Shown: one piece after another, positions 28,067 to 37,941 of the stretch
Layout: each line of letters starts with the position of its first letter
Position numbering within the stretch: the first letter of the stretch is position 1
DNA from: Pseudomonas morbosilactucae
GTDB lineage: Bacteria > Pseudomonadota > Gammaproteobacteria > Pseudomonadales > Pseudomonadaceae
Length of the DNA stretch: 64,000 nt
Direction: 5' to 3'
Assembly (NCBI RefSeq): GCF_023241715.1
Contig: NZ_JALQCW010000008.1
Span: 186,001 to 250,000, forward strand
Program-made: the position numbers and the translations under genes
The notes under the pieces: generated by a model
Database searches by the model: none
Seen by the model: only the letters and a program-made list of their open reading frames with translations
What the model was told of the DNA's origin: nothing

Positions 28067-29085
28067 CAGTACTCCAGGACCATGCCGCCGAGGGACAGGC
28101 CCGCGCCCGTGCCGATCAGCATCAGCCGTTGCCCGCGCTGGATGCGCCCGTCACGCACGGCGATGTCCAGGGCGGTGGGCAGGGACGCGGCCACCTGATT
28201 GCCGTGCCGGGCAAAGATATCAATGACCTTCTCCGGGCCCAGGGCCAGGCGTCGGGTCGCGTGCTGCATGGCTTGCTGGCTGGCTTGGTGGGGGATCACC
28301 CAGTCGATCTGTTCGCGGTTCAGCCCGGCCTGGTCCAGCAACTCGTCCATCAGCGTGGGCAGGTGCTTGGCGGCCAGGCGAAACACGCCTTTGCCGTGCA
28401 TGGCAAAGCTGGTCAGGGGTTCGAAGGGCACGTCGATGCGCCGTGGGTGATAGCGCGATCCGCCAGCGGGGATCTGGCACAGCTCGGCGCCTTCGGAATA
28501 GGTTTTCAGGCGAGAGGCGAGGATGGTTGCGCCACCGTCGCCGGCCCCCAGGACCACGGCTGCGGCGCCGTCGCCAAAGATCCCGCTGACTTCCACCTGC
28601 TGCCAGTCCAGGCCGCAGGAGGCGATATCGGCGCACACCAGCAGCACGCGCCGGTAATGCCCGGCCTGGATCGGCCAGGACAGGGTATCCAGGGCGGCGA
28701 TAAAGCCCAGGCAACTGGCGTTGATGTCCATGGCCGGGATGCCGGATTGGCCCAGCCCCAGCTCCCGTTGCAGCAAGGCGGCATTGCACGGCATGCCTTG
28801 GTCCTGGGTGCCGCTGGCGCAGACGATCAGGTCCAGTTGCCCCAGCTCCAACTGTGCCGCCAGCAGCGCCTTGCGGGCCGCGAGGGCGCCCAGGCTGGCG
28901 GCGTTTTCCGTTGGACTGGCGACATGCCGCTGCTGCACACCGCTGATGCGTTCCACGCTGCCGGTTTCCAGGCCGAGCTGGCGGTCCAGCTCGGCACTGG
29001 TGACCACCCGCTGAGGCAGGGCATGGCCGGTGCCGAGGATGGCCAGTGCGCGGGGCTTGGCAGGGGCTGGTTGAGACATGTGCAT
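28066..29085 (-). CDS. KAS III-like beta-ketoacyl synthase, cluster gene
   Basis: A 339-residue FabH/OleA-type condensing enzyme. The Cys-His-Asn triad is present: DINASCLGF (Cys about residue 125), VIPHQAS (His) and RHGNQVAASLP (Asn). The C-terminal IGTGAGLSLGGMVLEY is typical of the family. It would condense an acyl-CoA or acyl-ACP with another acyl unit. It is unlikely to be the housekeeping FabH, because it heads a private operon with no fatty-acid genes. I chose ATG 29085 (ACGGAA upstream); ATG 29079 and TTG 29106 are alternatives. Confidence 0.84.
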   Translation of the reverse strand: MHMSQPAPAKPRALAILGTGHALPQRVVTSAELDRQLGLETGSVERISGVQQRHVASPTENAASLGALAARKALLAAQLELGQLDLIVCASGTQDQGMPCNAALLQRELGLGQSGIPAMDINASCLGFIAALDTLSWPIQAGHYRRVLLVCADIASCGLDWQQVEVSGIFGDGAAAVVLGAGDGGATILASRLKTYSEGAELCQIPAGGSRYHPRRIDVPFEPLTSFAMHGKGVFRLAAKHLPTLMDELLDQAGLNREQIDWVIPHQASQQAMQHATRRLALGPEKVIDIFARHGNQVAASLPTALDIAVRDGRIQRGQRLMLIGTGAGLSLGGMVLEY

Positions 29086-29139
29086 GCAAATTCCGTTTCT
29101 GGGCAATAAGGCGAGGCGGGATAGCGGCGGGGTGATCCG

Positions 29140-29799
29140 TCAGGCGGGCTGAGGCGCTATCGGGCATTTCTCCAGCAGCAGCGCCAGCCCTTGCTGGTAA
29201 GCCTCGGGCTCCATGAGGTCACTGTGTTTGGCAACCATGTACAGCTGTTTTTTGGCCTCCAGTTTGGCGCAGGCCAGGAAATAGAAGTCGGCGTTTTCCT
29301 TGAAACTCACAATCTGGTCCCAGTCCAATCCGCTTTGGGCTCCTTTGCCGTTGATCATGACAAAACCCTGGTCTCCGAGCAGCAGGCGATAGGTGCCCTC
29401 GATGGATTTCAGCACGATGTGCAGTCGGGCCTTGATCAAGCGCTCCTGCGTGCCGCGAAAGTTTTTACGGGGCTTGGCGTAACTGGCACTGACGCCGGCC
29501 CTCAAGCGCGTCAGCCATTGGCCGGAAAAACGCCGCCAGAGCAGGGTCAGGATCAGGGTGTAGACGAGCGCGGCAATGATTTTCCCTGGGGTGATCTGCT
29601 GCGCGGGGAAATACATCGCCAGCGCCCCTGCCACCAGCAGCAGGCTGAACAGCAGCGGACCGAGCAGTTTTTTATGCCAGTGTTCCAGCCAGCGCATCCG
29701 CCGCGCCGTTTTTTCTTCATCCTTGCGCAACTCGAGTTCTAGCTGCTCCGCGAGTTTGAGGGCGGTGTATTCCGGGGTGATGCTGAACTGAAGTTCCAT
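29140..29799 (-). CDS. YcxB-like membrane protein
   Basis: A 219-residue protein with two hydrophobic segments in the first half (about 45-95) separated by a short polar turn, then a soluble C-terminal part containing LKSIEGTYRLLLGDQGFVMI and a downstream Trp-Asp-Gln-Ile segment. This layout matches the YcxB-like C-terminal domain family of unknown function. It lies 54 bp upstream of the KAS III-like gene on the same strand and may be the first gene of that operon, or simply a neighbour. Shine-Dalgarno is weak. Confidence 0.72.
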   Translation of the reverse strand: MELQFSITPEYTALKLAEQLELELRKDEEKTARRMRWLEHWHKKLLGPLLFSLLLVAGALAMYFPAQQITPGKIIAALVYTLILTLLWRRFSGQWLTRLRAGVSASYAKPRKNFRGTQERLIKARLHIVLKSIEGTYRLLLGDQGFVMINGKGAQSGLDWDQIVSFKENADFYFLACAKLEAKKQLYMVAKHSDLMEPEAYQQGLALLLEKCPIAPQPA

Positions 29800-29856
29800 G
29801 GTGATGAGGCTGACGTCCGTATCCGAGCAAGGGCGGCAGTTTACTCGCTCATCCGG

Positions 29857-30498
29857 TTACTGCGGGAACAGCGGGATATTCTCTTGCGCCAGGTTCAGCA
29901 GTGCCTCGTCCAGCTGCGGCTTGTGCCGTTGGTAAGCCTCGCGGCCCAGGCGCAGGTCGGGCTGTTCAAGGGCGTCCGCCAACTCCAGCCATTGCAAGTA
30001 CCTGAACTGGGCAATGGTTGGGGCCAGTTGGAAATGCACGGCGCTGTCAAAACCCTCCCAGTCTTCATAACTGGCCCACTCGTACAGCGTCATGAAGCAG
30101 CGCAGCGCCGGGGCCAGGGCGTCCAGTTGCTCGAGCGCCAGCCAGTAGGCGCGGTGAAGCTGATGCACGGTTTCCACGGCCTGGGCGATCAGGCTGACGG
30201 CATGGCCCGGGTCGCGGTGGTGTTTGCGCAAAATCCGTTGGGTCAGGGTAAAGCGCGCTTCCTCTATAGCAGCCAAGGCGCGGGGTAGGTCGTAGTCGGC
30301 GTGCTGCAAACAGTCCCGGGCCTGTTCAAGCGGCAGCCCGGACTGAGTCACCAGGTGCTGCAGCAACTCGGCCTTGAAACGTTCGGCAGCCTGCTGCGGA
30401 TCGCCCGCGCACTGTTCAAGCAGCACTTGCGCATGGCGCAGGCCCACGGGGACCCAACTGCGTAACTGTTGCAGGGCCTGGATGTGCGTCGGATCCAT
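29857..30498 (-). CDS. Unknown soluble protein
   Basis: A 213-residue, helix-rich, soluble protein with no family I recognise. It opens with a segment that looks like a UBA-type or ligand-binding three-helix bundle (about 3-90, with LRHAQVLLEQCAGDPQQAAE), then a longer helical part with a Trp/Tyr-rich stretch LYEWASYEDWEGFDSAVHFQ (about 143-162). I chose ATG 30498 (GAGG upstream). The frame runs 53 codons further upstream but across a REP element, so that extension is not real. Confidence 0.68.
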   Translation of the reverse strand: MDPTHIQALQQLRSWVPVGLRHAQVLLEQCAGDPQQAAERFKAELLQHLVTQSGLPLEQARDCLQHADYDLPRALAAIEEARFTLTQRILRKHHRDPGHAVSLIAQAVETVHQLHRAYWLALEQLDALAPALRCFMTLYEWASYEDWEGFDSAVHFQLAPTIAQFRYLQWLELADALEQPDLRLGREAYQRHKPQLDEALLNLAQENIPLFPQ

Positions 30499-30584
30499 CG
30501 ACTGAAATGCCTCGGTGTTGGGGGAGGCACGATTATCCACCGTGACGCACGAGTCTGCGCTGCTAAAACGGCCAATGGCTTTTT

Positions 30585-30670
30585 GTAGGAGCCGGCTTGC
30601 CGGCGATGGCGTCGGTTGGGGTGATGAGGAGGGCAGGCCGGGCTTTATCGCTGGCAAGCCAGCTCCTACA
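30585..30670. repeat. Inverted pair of REP elements
   Basis: GTAGGAGCCGGCTTGCCGGCG and its imperfect inverted copy ending GGCAAGCCAGCTCCTAC flank about 40 bp of unrelated sequence, the usual Pseudomonas REP doublet in a spacer. Confidence 0.85.
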
Positions 30671-30704
30671 AAGGCACGCGGTGTTGGGGGGGCGTTTTTT
30701 GGGC

Positions 30705-30739
30705 AAAAAAAAGGGCCTGGAGAGTGATCTCCAGGCCCT
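30705..30739 (-). terminator. Rho-independent terminator of aspA
   Basis: A perfect 12-bp stem, AGGGCCTGGAGA/TCTCCAGGCCCT with a 4-nt loop, followed on the minus strand by eight T residues. It lies about 70 bp after the aspA stop codon. Confidence 0.93.
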
Positions 30740-30808
30740 CAAAAGGTGAGAGGTGTCTAGTCCCTCAGCCTGGTGAGCGTGGCCCTGGGTTGGCAGGGCG
30801 GCGTTGGT

Positions 30809-32233
<1,425 letters not shown>

Positions 32234-32306
32234 GATAGAAATCATCTCGATTAAGGACCCGGTCTGTGCCGGAACGCTGTGAATCCTAGGCTTACGGGAA
32301 AATTTG

Positions 32307-32330
32307 GGCCAATGCTGTTCAGCACTGGCC
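32307..32330. promoter_or_regulatory. 24-bp palindrome between aspA and its divergent LysR gene
   Basis: GGCCA, TGCTG, CAGCA and TGGCC are arranged as a near-perfect dyad (10 of 12 pairs) about 74 bp upstream of the aspA start and 85 bp upstream of the LysR start. A regulator-binding site shared by the two divergent promoters is the simplest reading. Confidence 0.55.
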
Positions 32331-32414
32331 TATGCATAAACGGCATAATGTCCGTGTGACGCCGCTTTGTCGGCGAGCGTGTGACCTAAAATGGTGCGTG
32401 TCTGGGAGGACGTG

Positions 32415-33329
32415 ATGAATCTGGAAAGCAAATGGCTCGAGGACTTCAGTGCCCTGGCCGCCACCCGCAGCTTCTCGCAGGCCGCCGAACGGCGCTTCGT
32501 GACCCAGCCGGCGTTCAGTCGGCGGATCCGCAGCCTGGAGGCCGCCTTGGGCCTGACCTTGGTCAATCGCTCGCGCACGCCGGTCGAGCTGACGGCGGCG
32601 GGGCAGTTGTTTCTGGTGACCGCGCGCACCGTGGTCGAGCAGCTCGGTGAGGTGCTGCGCCACCTGCATCACCTGGAAGGCGGGCAGGGCGAAGTGATGC
32701 AGGTCGCTGCTGCGCATTCCCTGGCGTTGGGGTTCTTCCCACGCTGGATCGCCCAGTTGCGCAACGAAGGCCTGAACATCGCCACGCGGCTGGTGGCGAC
32801 CAACGTCGGCGACGCGGTGCATGCCTTGCGCGAGGGCGGTTGTGACCTGATGCTGGCCTTCTACGACCCGGACGCGGCGCTGCAGATGGACTCGGAAATC
32901 TTCCCGTCCCTGCATTTGGGCCACACTGAAATGCTCCCGGTGTGCGCGGCGGATGCCGACGGCCAACCGTTGTTCGACCTTGAAGGCGAGGCCAGCGTAC
33001 CGTTGCTGGCCTACAGCGCCGGGGCTTTCCTCGGGCGTTCGGTGAACCTGCTGCTGCGCCAGCGCAACCTGCGGTTCACCACGGTGTATGAAACCGCCAT
33101 GGCCGACAGTCTGAAGAGCATGGCCCTGGAAGGACTGGGCATCGCCTGGGTGCCGCAACTGAGCGTGCGCGCCGAGCTGGCTCGGGGCGAGTTGGTGGTG
33201 TGTGGCGGCCCGCAGTGGCATGTGCCCCTGGAGATTCGCCTGTACCGCTGCGCCCTGGTGCGCAAGGCCAATGTGCGGCTGTTGTGGCGCAAGCTGGAGG
33301 GCGGCGCCGCACAAGCCGCGGCCGTGTAG
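32415..33329 (+). CDS. LysR-family regulator, likely of aspA
   Basis: A 304-residue LysR protein: winged helix about 5-63 (FSQAAERRFVTQPAFSRRIR) and a ligand-binding domain with AVHALREGGCDLMLAFYDP and the late KSMALEGLGIAWVPQLSV. The divergent aspA gene is the probable target, and in P. aeruginosa the same pair (PA5428/PA5429, as I recall) is conserved. I placed the start at ATG 32415, which has GGGAGGA upstream; the frame runs eight codons further. The stop codon lies inside the first bases of a REP element. Confidence 0.86.
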   Translation: MNLESKWLEDFSALAATRSFSQAAERRFVTQPAFSRRIRSLEAALGLTLVNRSRTPVELTAAGQLFLVTARTVVEQLGEVLRHLHHLEGGQGEVMQVAAAHSLALGFFPRWIAQLRNEGLNIATRLVATNVGDAVHALREGGCDLMLAFYDPDAALQMDSEIFPSLHLGHTEMLPVCAADADGQPLFDLEGEASVPLLAYSAGAFLGRSVNLLLRQRNLRFTTVYETAMADSLKSMALEGLGIAWVPQLSVRAELARGELVVCGGPQWHVPLEIRLYRCALVRKANVRLLWRKLEGGAAQAAAV

Positions 33330-33409
33330 GAGCCGGCTGTTGGCGAAAGCGTCGGCCGGGAGGAGGGTGATTGCCGGGCTGGTCTCTTCGCTGGCAAGCC
33401 AGCTCCTAC
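33326..33409. repeat. REP element doublet
   Basis: GTAGGAGCCGGCTG at the left and CTGGCAAGCCAGCTCCTAC at the right form a degenerate inverted REP pair just after the LysR stop codon. The left half is damaged. Confidence 0.75.
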
Positions 33410-33561
33410 GAGGGACGGGGGATTGACCTGGGGGTCAATAAAATCGGGGTTTTGCGCCGGAAATACTTTGTTCGACAGATGGTCGGCGAAAGTGCGTTTA
33501 ACCCACCTTTTTCGGTATACTGCGCGGCCTTCGGCCGGTTCGCCCGGCCATATTTCGTATA

Positions 33562-33601
33562 ACAAGCCACGCCGGTCCTCCTGCGTGGCTTGTTGTTTTT
33601 T
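33562..33601 (+). terminator. Terminator-like hairpin in the purE leader
   Basis: A perfect 11-bp stem ACAAGCCACGC/GCGTGGCTTGT with a 10-nt loop, followed by TTGTTTTTT. It ends 39 bp before the purE ATG and no gene precedes it on this strand for over 230 bp. A TATACT hexamer at about 33516-33521 could be the -10 of the leader promoter. It would therefore act as an attenuator or define a short RNA. The loop contains CCTCCT. Confidence 0.75.
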
Positions 33602-33639
33602 GACGCGCCTGCGGGCGCCCAGAGAGAAGAGGCACGACG

Positions 33640-34131
33640 ATGAGTGCACTGGTTGGCGTGATCATGGGCTCCAAGTCCGATTGGTCCACCCTTAGCCACA
33701 CCGCCGATATGCTGGAAAAGCTCGGCATCCCTTATGAGGTGAAAGTGGTCTCTGCCCACCGCACCCCGGATCTGCTGTTCCAGTACGCCGAAGAAGCCGA
33801 GGCCCGTGGCATTGAGGTGATCATCGCCGGTGCCGGTGGCGCGGCTCACCTGCCAGGCATGTGTGCGGCCAAGACCCACCTGCCGGTGCTGGGCGTTCCG
33901 GTGCAGTCGTCGATGCTCTCGGGTGTGGATTCCCTGTTGTCCATCGTGCAGATGCCTGCGGGCATCCCGGTTGCCACTCTGGCCATCGGCAAGGCCGGCG
34001 CGATCAACGCCGCGCTGCTGTCGGCGAGCATCCTGGGCGCCAAGCACCCGCAATTCCACACCGTGCTGAAGAAATTCCGCGCTGAGCAGACAGACAGCGT
34101 GCTGGACAATCCAGACCCACGCGTCGCCTGA
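33640..34131 (+). CDS. purE: 5-(carboxyamino)imidazole ribonucleotide mutase
   Basis: A 163-residue class I PurE with [13 protein letters not shown] at the N-terminus and [11 protein letters not shown] plus [12 protein letters not shown] further on. It rearranges N5-CAIR to CAIR in purine synthesis, with PurK supplying the substrate. purK begins 11 bp after its stop codon. AGAGGC sits upstream of the ATG. A strong hairpin with T-run in the leader suggests transcriptional attenuation. Confidence 0.95.
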   Translation: MSALVGVIMGSKSDWSTLSHTADMLEKLGIPYEVKVVSAHRTPDLLFQYAEEAEARGIEVIIAGAGGAAHLPGMCAAKTHLPVLGVPVQSSMLSGVDSLLSIVQMPAGIPVATLAIGKAGAINAALLSASILGAKHPQFHTVLKKFRAEQTDSVLDNPDPRVA

Positions 34132-34142
34132 GGCTTTTGACC

Positions 34143-35228
34143 ATGAAAATCGGTGTAATCGGTGGCGGCCAGCTGGGTCGCATGCTAGCCCTGGCGGGCA
34201 CCCCGCTGGGCATGAATTTCGCTTTCCTGGACCCGGCGCCGGATGCCTGTGCCGCGGCGTTGGGCGAGCACCTGCGGGCCGATTACGGCGATCAGGATCA
34301 CCTGCGCCAGTTGGCCGATGAAGTGGACCTGGTGACCTTCGAATTCGAAAGCGTGCCGGCGGAAACCGTGGCCTTCCTTTCGCAGTTCGTACCGGTCTAC
34401 CCGAGTGCCGAAGCCCTGCGCATCGCCCGCGACCGCTGGTTCGAAAAGAGCATGTTCAAGGACCTGGGGATTCCTACCCCGGCGTTCGCCGACATCCAGT
34501 CCCAGGCTGACCTGGACGCCGCCGTGGCCGCCATCGGCCTGCCGGCTGTGCTGAAAACCCGCACCCTGGGTTATGACGGCAAGGGCCAGAAGGTCCTGCG
34601 CAGCGCCGCCGACGTGACCGGCACCTTTGCCGAACTGGGCAGCGTGCCGTGCCTGCTGGAAGGCTTTGTGCCGTTCACCGGTGAAGTCTCGCTGATTGCC
34701 GTGCGTGCCCGTGACGGTGAAACCCGTTTCTACCCGTTGGTGCACAACACCCACGACAGCGGCATTCTCAAGCTGTCCGTGGCCAGCTCCGAGCACCCGC
34801 TGCAAGCCCTGGCCGAGGACTACTCCAGCCGCGTGCTCAAGCAGCTGGATTACGTCGGCGTCATGGCGTTCGAGTTCTTTGAAGTGGACGGCGGCCTCAA
34901 GGCCAACGAAATCGCTCCGCGGGTGCACAACTCCGGGCACTGGACCACCGAAGGCGCCGAGTGCAGCCAGTTCGAAAACCACCTGCGGGCGGTTGCCGGC
35001 CTGCCACTGGGTTCCACCGCCAAAGTGGGCGAGAGCGCCATGCTCAACTTCATCGGCAGCGTGCCACCGGTGGACAAGGTCATCGCCATCGATGACTGCC
35101 ACCTGCACCACTACGGCAAGGCCTTCAAGGTCGGGCGCAAGGTCGGCCACGCCAACCTGCGCTGTGCCGACAAGGCAACCCTCGAAGCGCAGATCCTCAA
35201 GGTCGAAGCGCTGATCGCCGAGCAATAA
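34143..35228 (+). CDS. purK: N5-carboxyaminoimidazole ribonucleotide synthase
   Basis: A 361-residue ATP-grasp enzyme with KIGVIGGGQLGRMLA at the start, KTRTLGYDGKGQKVLR (about 140-155) and the active-site run NEIAPRVHNSGHWT (about 257-270). It uses ATP and bicarbonate to make N5-CAIR from AIR. I chose ATG 34143, with GAGG 9 nt upstream, over TTG 34137. It forms an operon with purE. A GC-rich inverted repeat at about 35236-35267 without a clear T-run follows. Confidence 0.95.
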   Translation: MKIGVIGGGQLGRMLALAGTPLGMNFAFLDPAPDACAAALGEHLRADYGDQDHLRQLADEVDLVTFEFESVPAETVAFLSQFVPVYPSAEALRIARDRWFEKSMFKDLGIPTPAFADIQSQADLDAAVAAIGLPAVLKTRTLGYDGKGQKVLRSAADVTGTFAELGSVPCLLEGFVPFTGEVSLIAVRARDGETRFYPLVHNTHDSGILKLSVASSEHPLQALAEDYSSRVLKQLDYVGVMAFEFFEVDGGLKANEIAPRVHNSGHWTTEGAECSQFENHLRAVAGLPLGSTAKVGESAMLNFIGSVPPVDKVIAIDDCHLHHYGKAFKVGRKVGHANLRCADKATLEAQILKVEALIAEQ

Positions 35229-35331
35229 AACCCGGGCGACGGCGGAACCTTCAAGGGCCGCCGTTCTCTGATGGCAGGATGCCAAAGTGCTGACTAGGCT
35301 TTGGCGTAACCCCTAATACAGAGGAAAAGCC

Positions 35332-35577
35332 ATGGGAATTATCGGCACCATTTTTATCGGTTTGATCGTGGGTCTGCTGGCGCGCTTCCTCAAGCCAGGG
35401 GATGACAGCATGGGCTGGATCATGACCATCCTGCTGGGTATCGGCGGTTCGCTGGCGGCGACTTACGGCGGCCAGGCCTTGGGTATTTACCAGGCCGGTC
35501 AAGGCGCGGGCTTCATTGGCGCGCTGGTCGGCGCGATCGTCCTGCTGGTGATCTACGGCTTTGTGAAAAAGAGCTGA
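35332..35577 (+). CDS. GlsB/YeaQ/YmgE-family small stress membrane protein
   Basis: An 81-residue membrane protein with three hydrophobic segments and the family pattern GLIVGLLARFLKPGDD, LLGIGGSLAATY and FIGALVGAIVLLVIYG. Members are induced by stress or acid in several bacteria; the mechanism is unknown. AGAGGA precedes the ATG. It probably has its own promoter in the 104 bp after purK. Confidence 0.87.
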   Translation: MGIIGTIFIGLIVGLLARFLKPGDDSMGWIMTILLGIGGSLAATYGGQALGIYQAGQGAGFIGALVGAIVLLVIYGFVKKS

Positions 35578-35664
35578 TTTAGCGACAAAGCCCTCTCTGC
35601 TGCGCAGGCCGGGAGGGCTAGAATGCTCGGCGACTTATCGTCCCTTCCTTGACCGAGCTCCTCC

Positions 35665-36201
35665 ATGCGCCGTCTTTTGTTGACCCTTGTGTTGCTGGGC
35701 AGTGGCCTGGCCCACGCCGCTGAACTCCCGGAAACCGACTGGCTGGAACTGATGCCCAAGTCGGACCAGAAAGCCCTCGAGCAGATGCCGGAAATCGACC
35801 ACAACTCCCCCGAAGCCCAGGGCACCTTTACCGACAAGGGTGGCTTGAAGCAGAGCAAGGGGTTGCCGGCCGTGATGTATTCCACCAAGACCGTGCCGGG
35901 CATGAACGGCAAGGAAATTCGCATTGGCGGGTATCCGGTGCCGTTGGAATCCGACGCCAAGGGCCGCAGCACGCTGTTCTTCCTCGTACCTTACCCAGGC
36001 GCCTGCATCCACGTGCCGCCACCGCCGCCCAACCAACTGGTGCTGGTGCGCTACCCCAAGGGCCTGAAGCTGGACGACATCTACACGCCGCTGTGGGTGA
36101 CTGGCACTTTGAAGATCGAAAAGGTCAGCAACGACCTGGCCGATGCGGCCTATGCGCTGGAGGCGGGCAAGGTGCGGGTGGTCAAGGAATCTGACCTCTG
36201 A
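35665..36201 (+). CDS. Secreted DUF3299 protein
   Basis: A 178-residue exported protein: signal peptide 1-18 (GSGLAHA-AE), then a beta-rich domain with GGYPVPLESDAKGRSTLFFL (about 92-111), PYPGACIHVPPPPPNQ (about 113-128) and VTGTLKIEKV. This cysteine-containing proline-rich pattern matches DUF3299. The role is unknown; homologues occur near ABC transporter or lipoprotein genes. A 63-bp spacer with an imperfect AGCCCTC/GAGGGCT hairpin (about 35588-35620) separates it from the upstream gene. Confidence 0.78.
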   Translation: MRRLLLTLVLLGSGLAHAAELPETDWLELMPKSDQKALEQMPEIDHNSPEAQGTFTDKGGLKQSKGLPAVMYSTKTVPGMNGKEIRIGGYPVPLESDAKGRSTLFFLVPYPGACIHVPPPPPNQLVLVRYPKGLKLDDIYTPLWVTGTLKIEKVSNDLADAAYALEAGKVRVVKESDL

Positions 36202-36235
36202 AGGGCTAGGGGAGGCGGCTTGGGGCGACAGTCGT

Positions 36236-36259
36236 ATCGCCGGCAAGCCGGCTCCTACA
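36236..36259. repeat. Single REP element
   Basis: ATCGCCGGCAAGCCGGCTCCTAC, one REP copy in the short space between convergent genes. Confidence 0.75.
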
Positions 36260-36261
36260 GG

Positions 36262-37161
36262 TCAGAGCGGGGTGCTGGTGATGCTGACGCCCAGGGTATG
36301 GCTGGCGCCGGGGGCCAGGGTGACGATGTCATCCAGGACGTTGGCGGTTTCGATGCACAGCATGCGTTGCCAGCCGTCGTCGGCCATGTCGCTGAACTGC
36401 GCGGCGCGAGCGATCCAGGGGTTCCAGATCACCGCTGAGCGCGAGCCGCGGCTGGTCAGTTGGATCCGCCGTTCCCAGGTCGGGTCGACAATGTTCAACT
36501 GCACCGGGGTATCGAGGTAGATGCGGTCGGTCTCGCCGGCAAACTGCAGGTCGCCCACTTGGGCCACGGTCTTCCAGTCGTCCAGGGTCTCGATGTAGTT
36601 CAGGCCATCCAGCCCTTCTACCCGCACATTGCGCACGTCACTGACCGCGAAATAGCTGTGCAGCGCCTGGCTGATGCTGACGCTGTCCGTGCCTTGGTTA
36701 TGGCTGGTGAGGTTGATGTGCAGTTGTTGATCCAGGCGGATCGACAGGGTCAGGCCAACCTGGTGCGGCCAGCCCGGCAAGCCGCCTTCGGGCATGGGCA
36801 GTACCAGCTCCACCAGCAGGCCATCGTCGTCGCCTTCGATGCCCGCCAGGGTCCACTCGCTGGCGCGAACCAGGCCGTGGGCCGGCGCCGGCTCGTTGCT
36901 CTGGCGCATGGCCTGCACGCTTTGCGGGTTGCGCGCCAGGTTGCCGAACCACGGCCAGCACACCGGCACACCGGCGCGAATGCTTTTGCCCTGCTTGAAC
37001 AGTGCCTCGTCGTTGAGCCAGATCAGCGGCGGTTGCCCGGCCACTTGATAGCTGAGGATGTGTGCTCCTTGCTGGGCCACCAGCAATTCGGCCTGGCCGT
37101 GGCGGATGCGCCAGCAGTTCAGTTCATCCAGTTTCACTGTTTCAACGTGAGGCGTCGGCAT
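36262..37161 (-). CDS. D-hexose-6-phosphate mutarotase (aldose 1-epimerase family)
   Basis: A 299-residue YeaD-like protein with GAHILSYQVAG, GVPVCWPWFG, APAHGLVRASEW and SYFAVSDVRNV, the conserved aldose-epimerase patterns including the catalytic His and Glu regions. The family interconverts alpha and beta anomers of glucose-6-phosphate or similar sugars. It is located between a secreted DUF3299 gene (convergent) and a thioesterase gene (same strand, 71 bp upstream). The ATG follows GAGAAT. Confidence 0.86.
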   Translation of the reverse strand: MPTPHVETVKLDELNCWRIRHGQAELLVAQQGAHILSYQVAGQPPLIWLNDEALFKQGKSIRAGVPVCWPWFGNLARNPQSVQAMRQSNEPAPAHGLVRASEWTLAGIEGDDDGLLVELVLPMPEGGLPGWPHQVGLTLSIRLDQQLHINLTSHNQGTDSVSISQALHSYFAVSDVRNVRVEGLDGLNYIETLDDWKTVAQVGDLQFAGETDRIYLDTPVQLNIVDPTWERRIQLTSRGSRSAVIWNPWIARAAQFSDMADDGWQRMLCIETANVLDDIVTLAPGASHTLGVSITSTPL

Positions 37162-37232
37162 CGTGCAATTCTCGTTCAGGAGCAGGGGCTGCTATGGACC
37201 GCGCAACGGCTGTCAGGTTTAACCTTGGCCGG

Positions 37233-37637
37233 TCAGCGCGCCCGTGGCGGAACCGAACGGGTGCGGCCGCTGCCATCGATGGCGACGAACACGAACACCG
37301 CCTCGGTGACTTTGCGCCACTCGCTGGACAGCGGGTCGTCGCTCCAGACCTCAACCATCATCTGGATCGAGCTGCGGCCGATTTCCAGGGTCTGGGTATA
37401 GAAGGACAATTGTGCGCCTACGGCGACCGGCACCAGGAAGGCCATGCGGTCGATGGCCACGGTCGCTACTCGGCCACCGGCCACGCGGCTGGCCATGGCG
37501 GTGCCGGCGAGGTCCATCTGGGCCACCAGCCAACCGCCGAAAATATCGCCAAAACCGTTGGTTTCACGGGGGAGTGCGGTGATTTGCAGGGCCAGGTCGC
37601 CTTGCGGGATCGGATCTTCTTGTTCGAGCTCTATCAT
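37233..37637 (-). CDS. Hotdog-fold acyl-CoA thioesterase (YciA family)
   Basis: A 134-residue hotdog thioesterase with RETNGFGDIFGGWLVAQMDL near residues 24-43, the active-site helix of YciA-like enzymes, and a VAIDRMAFLVPVAVG strand. It hydrolyses acyl-CoAs, probably of short to medium chain; in many genera YciA acts broadly. Start ATG 37637. The 394-bp region upstream to the transporter gene (37638-38031) contains no gene I can support. Confidence 0.85.
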   Translation of the reverse strand: MIELEQEDPIPQGDLALQITALPRETNGFGDIFGGWLVAQMDLAGTAMASRVAGGRVATVAIDRMAFLVPVAVGAQLSFYTQTLEIGRSSIQMMVEVWSDDPLSSEWRKVTEAVFVFVAIDGSGRTRSVPPRAR

Positions 37638-37922
37638 GCCGAGGGTGCCTCTGACCCGTGACGCTTCATGGGTACTTCAGGTGAATAGCCGTCTTTAGGA
37701 AAAACGATTCAGCCCCGAACATACTACGTTCGTCACGTTCTTTCTAAGGCGCGCTAAAGGGAAACTCTGCGAAACCGGCTGGCTCATTCAGTCGAGGAGG
37801 AGGCACAACAGCGTTTTCGCACAGCAACCCTTGCCAGGAGCGGGTTTGCGCTCCGAGGTTTGCGAGTATATCGGTCGATAGACTCCGCGACGACCGTCCG
37901 GTTCTCATTTTGCTCGTCAATT

Positions 37923-37941
37923 GAGCACATCCATGTGCTTT
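37923..37941 (+). terminator. Small hairpin followed by T-run in the spacer before the MFS gene
   Basis: AGCACA/TGTGCT with a 4-nt loop is followed by five T residues (37936-37940). No gene precedes it on this strand, so it could end a short transcript or act in the leader of the transporter gene. Evidence is thin. Confidence 0.35.

Noticed and set aside
28066-29085. KAS III-like gene as housekeeping fabH
   Set aside because: It sits in a private seven-gene operon with no fatty-acid genes; FabH is normally with plsX and fabD.
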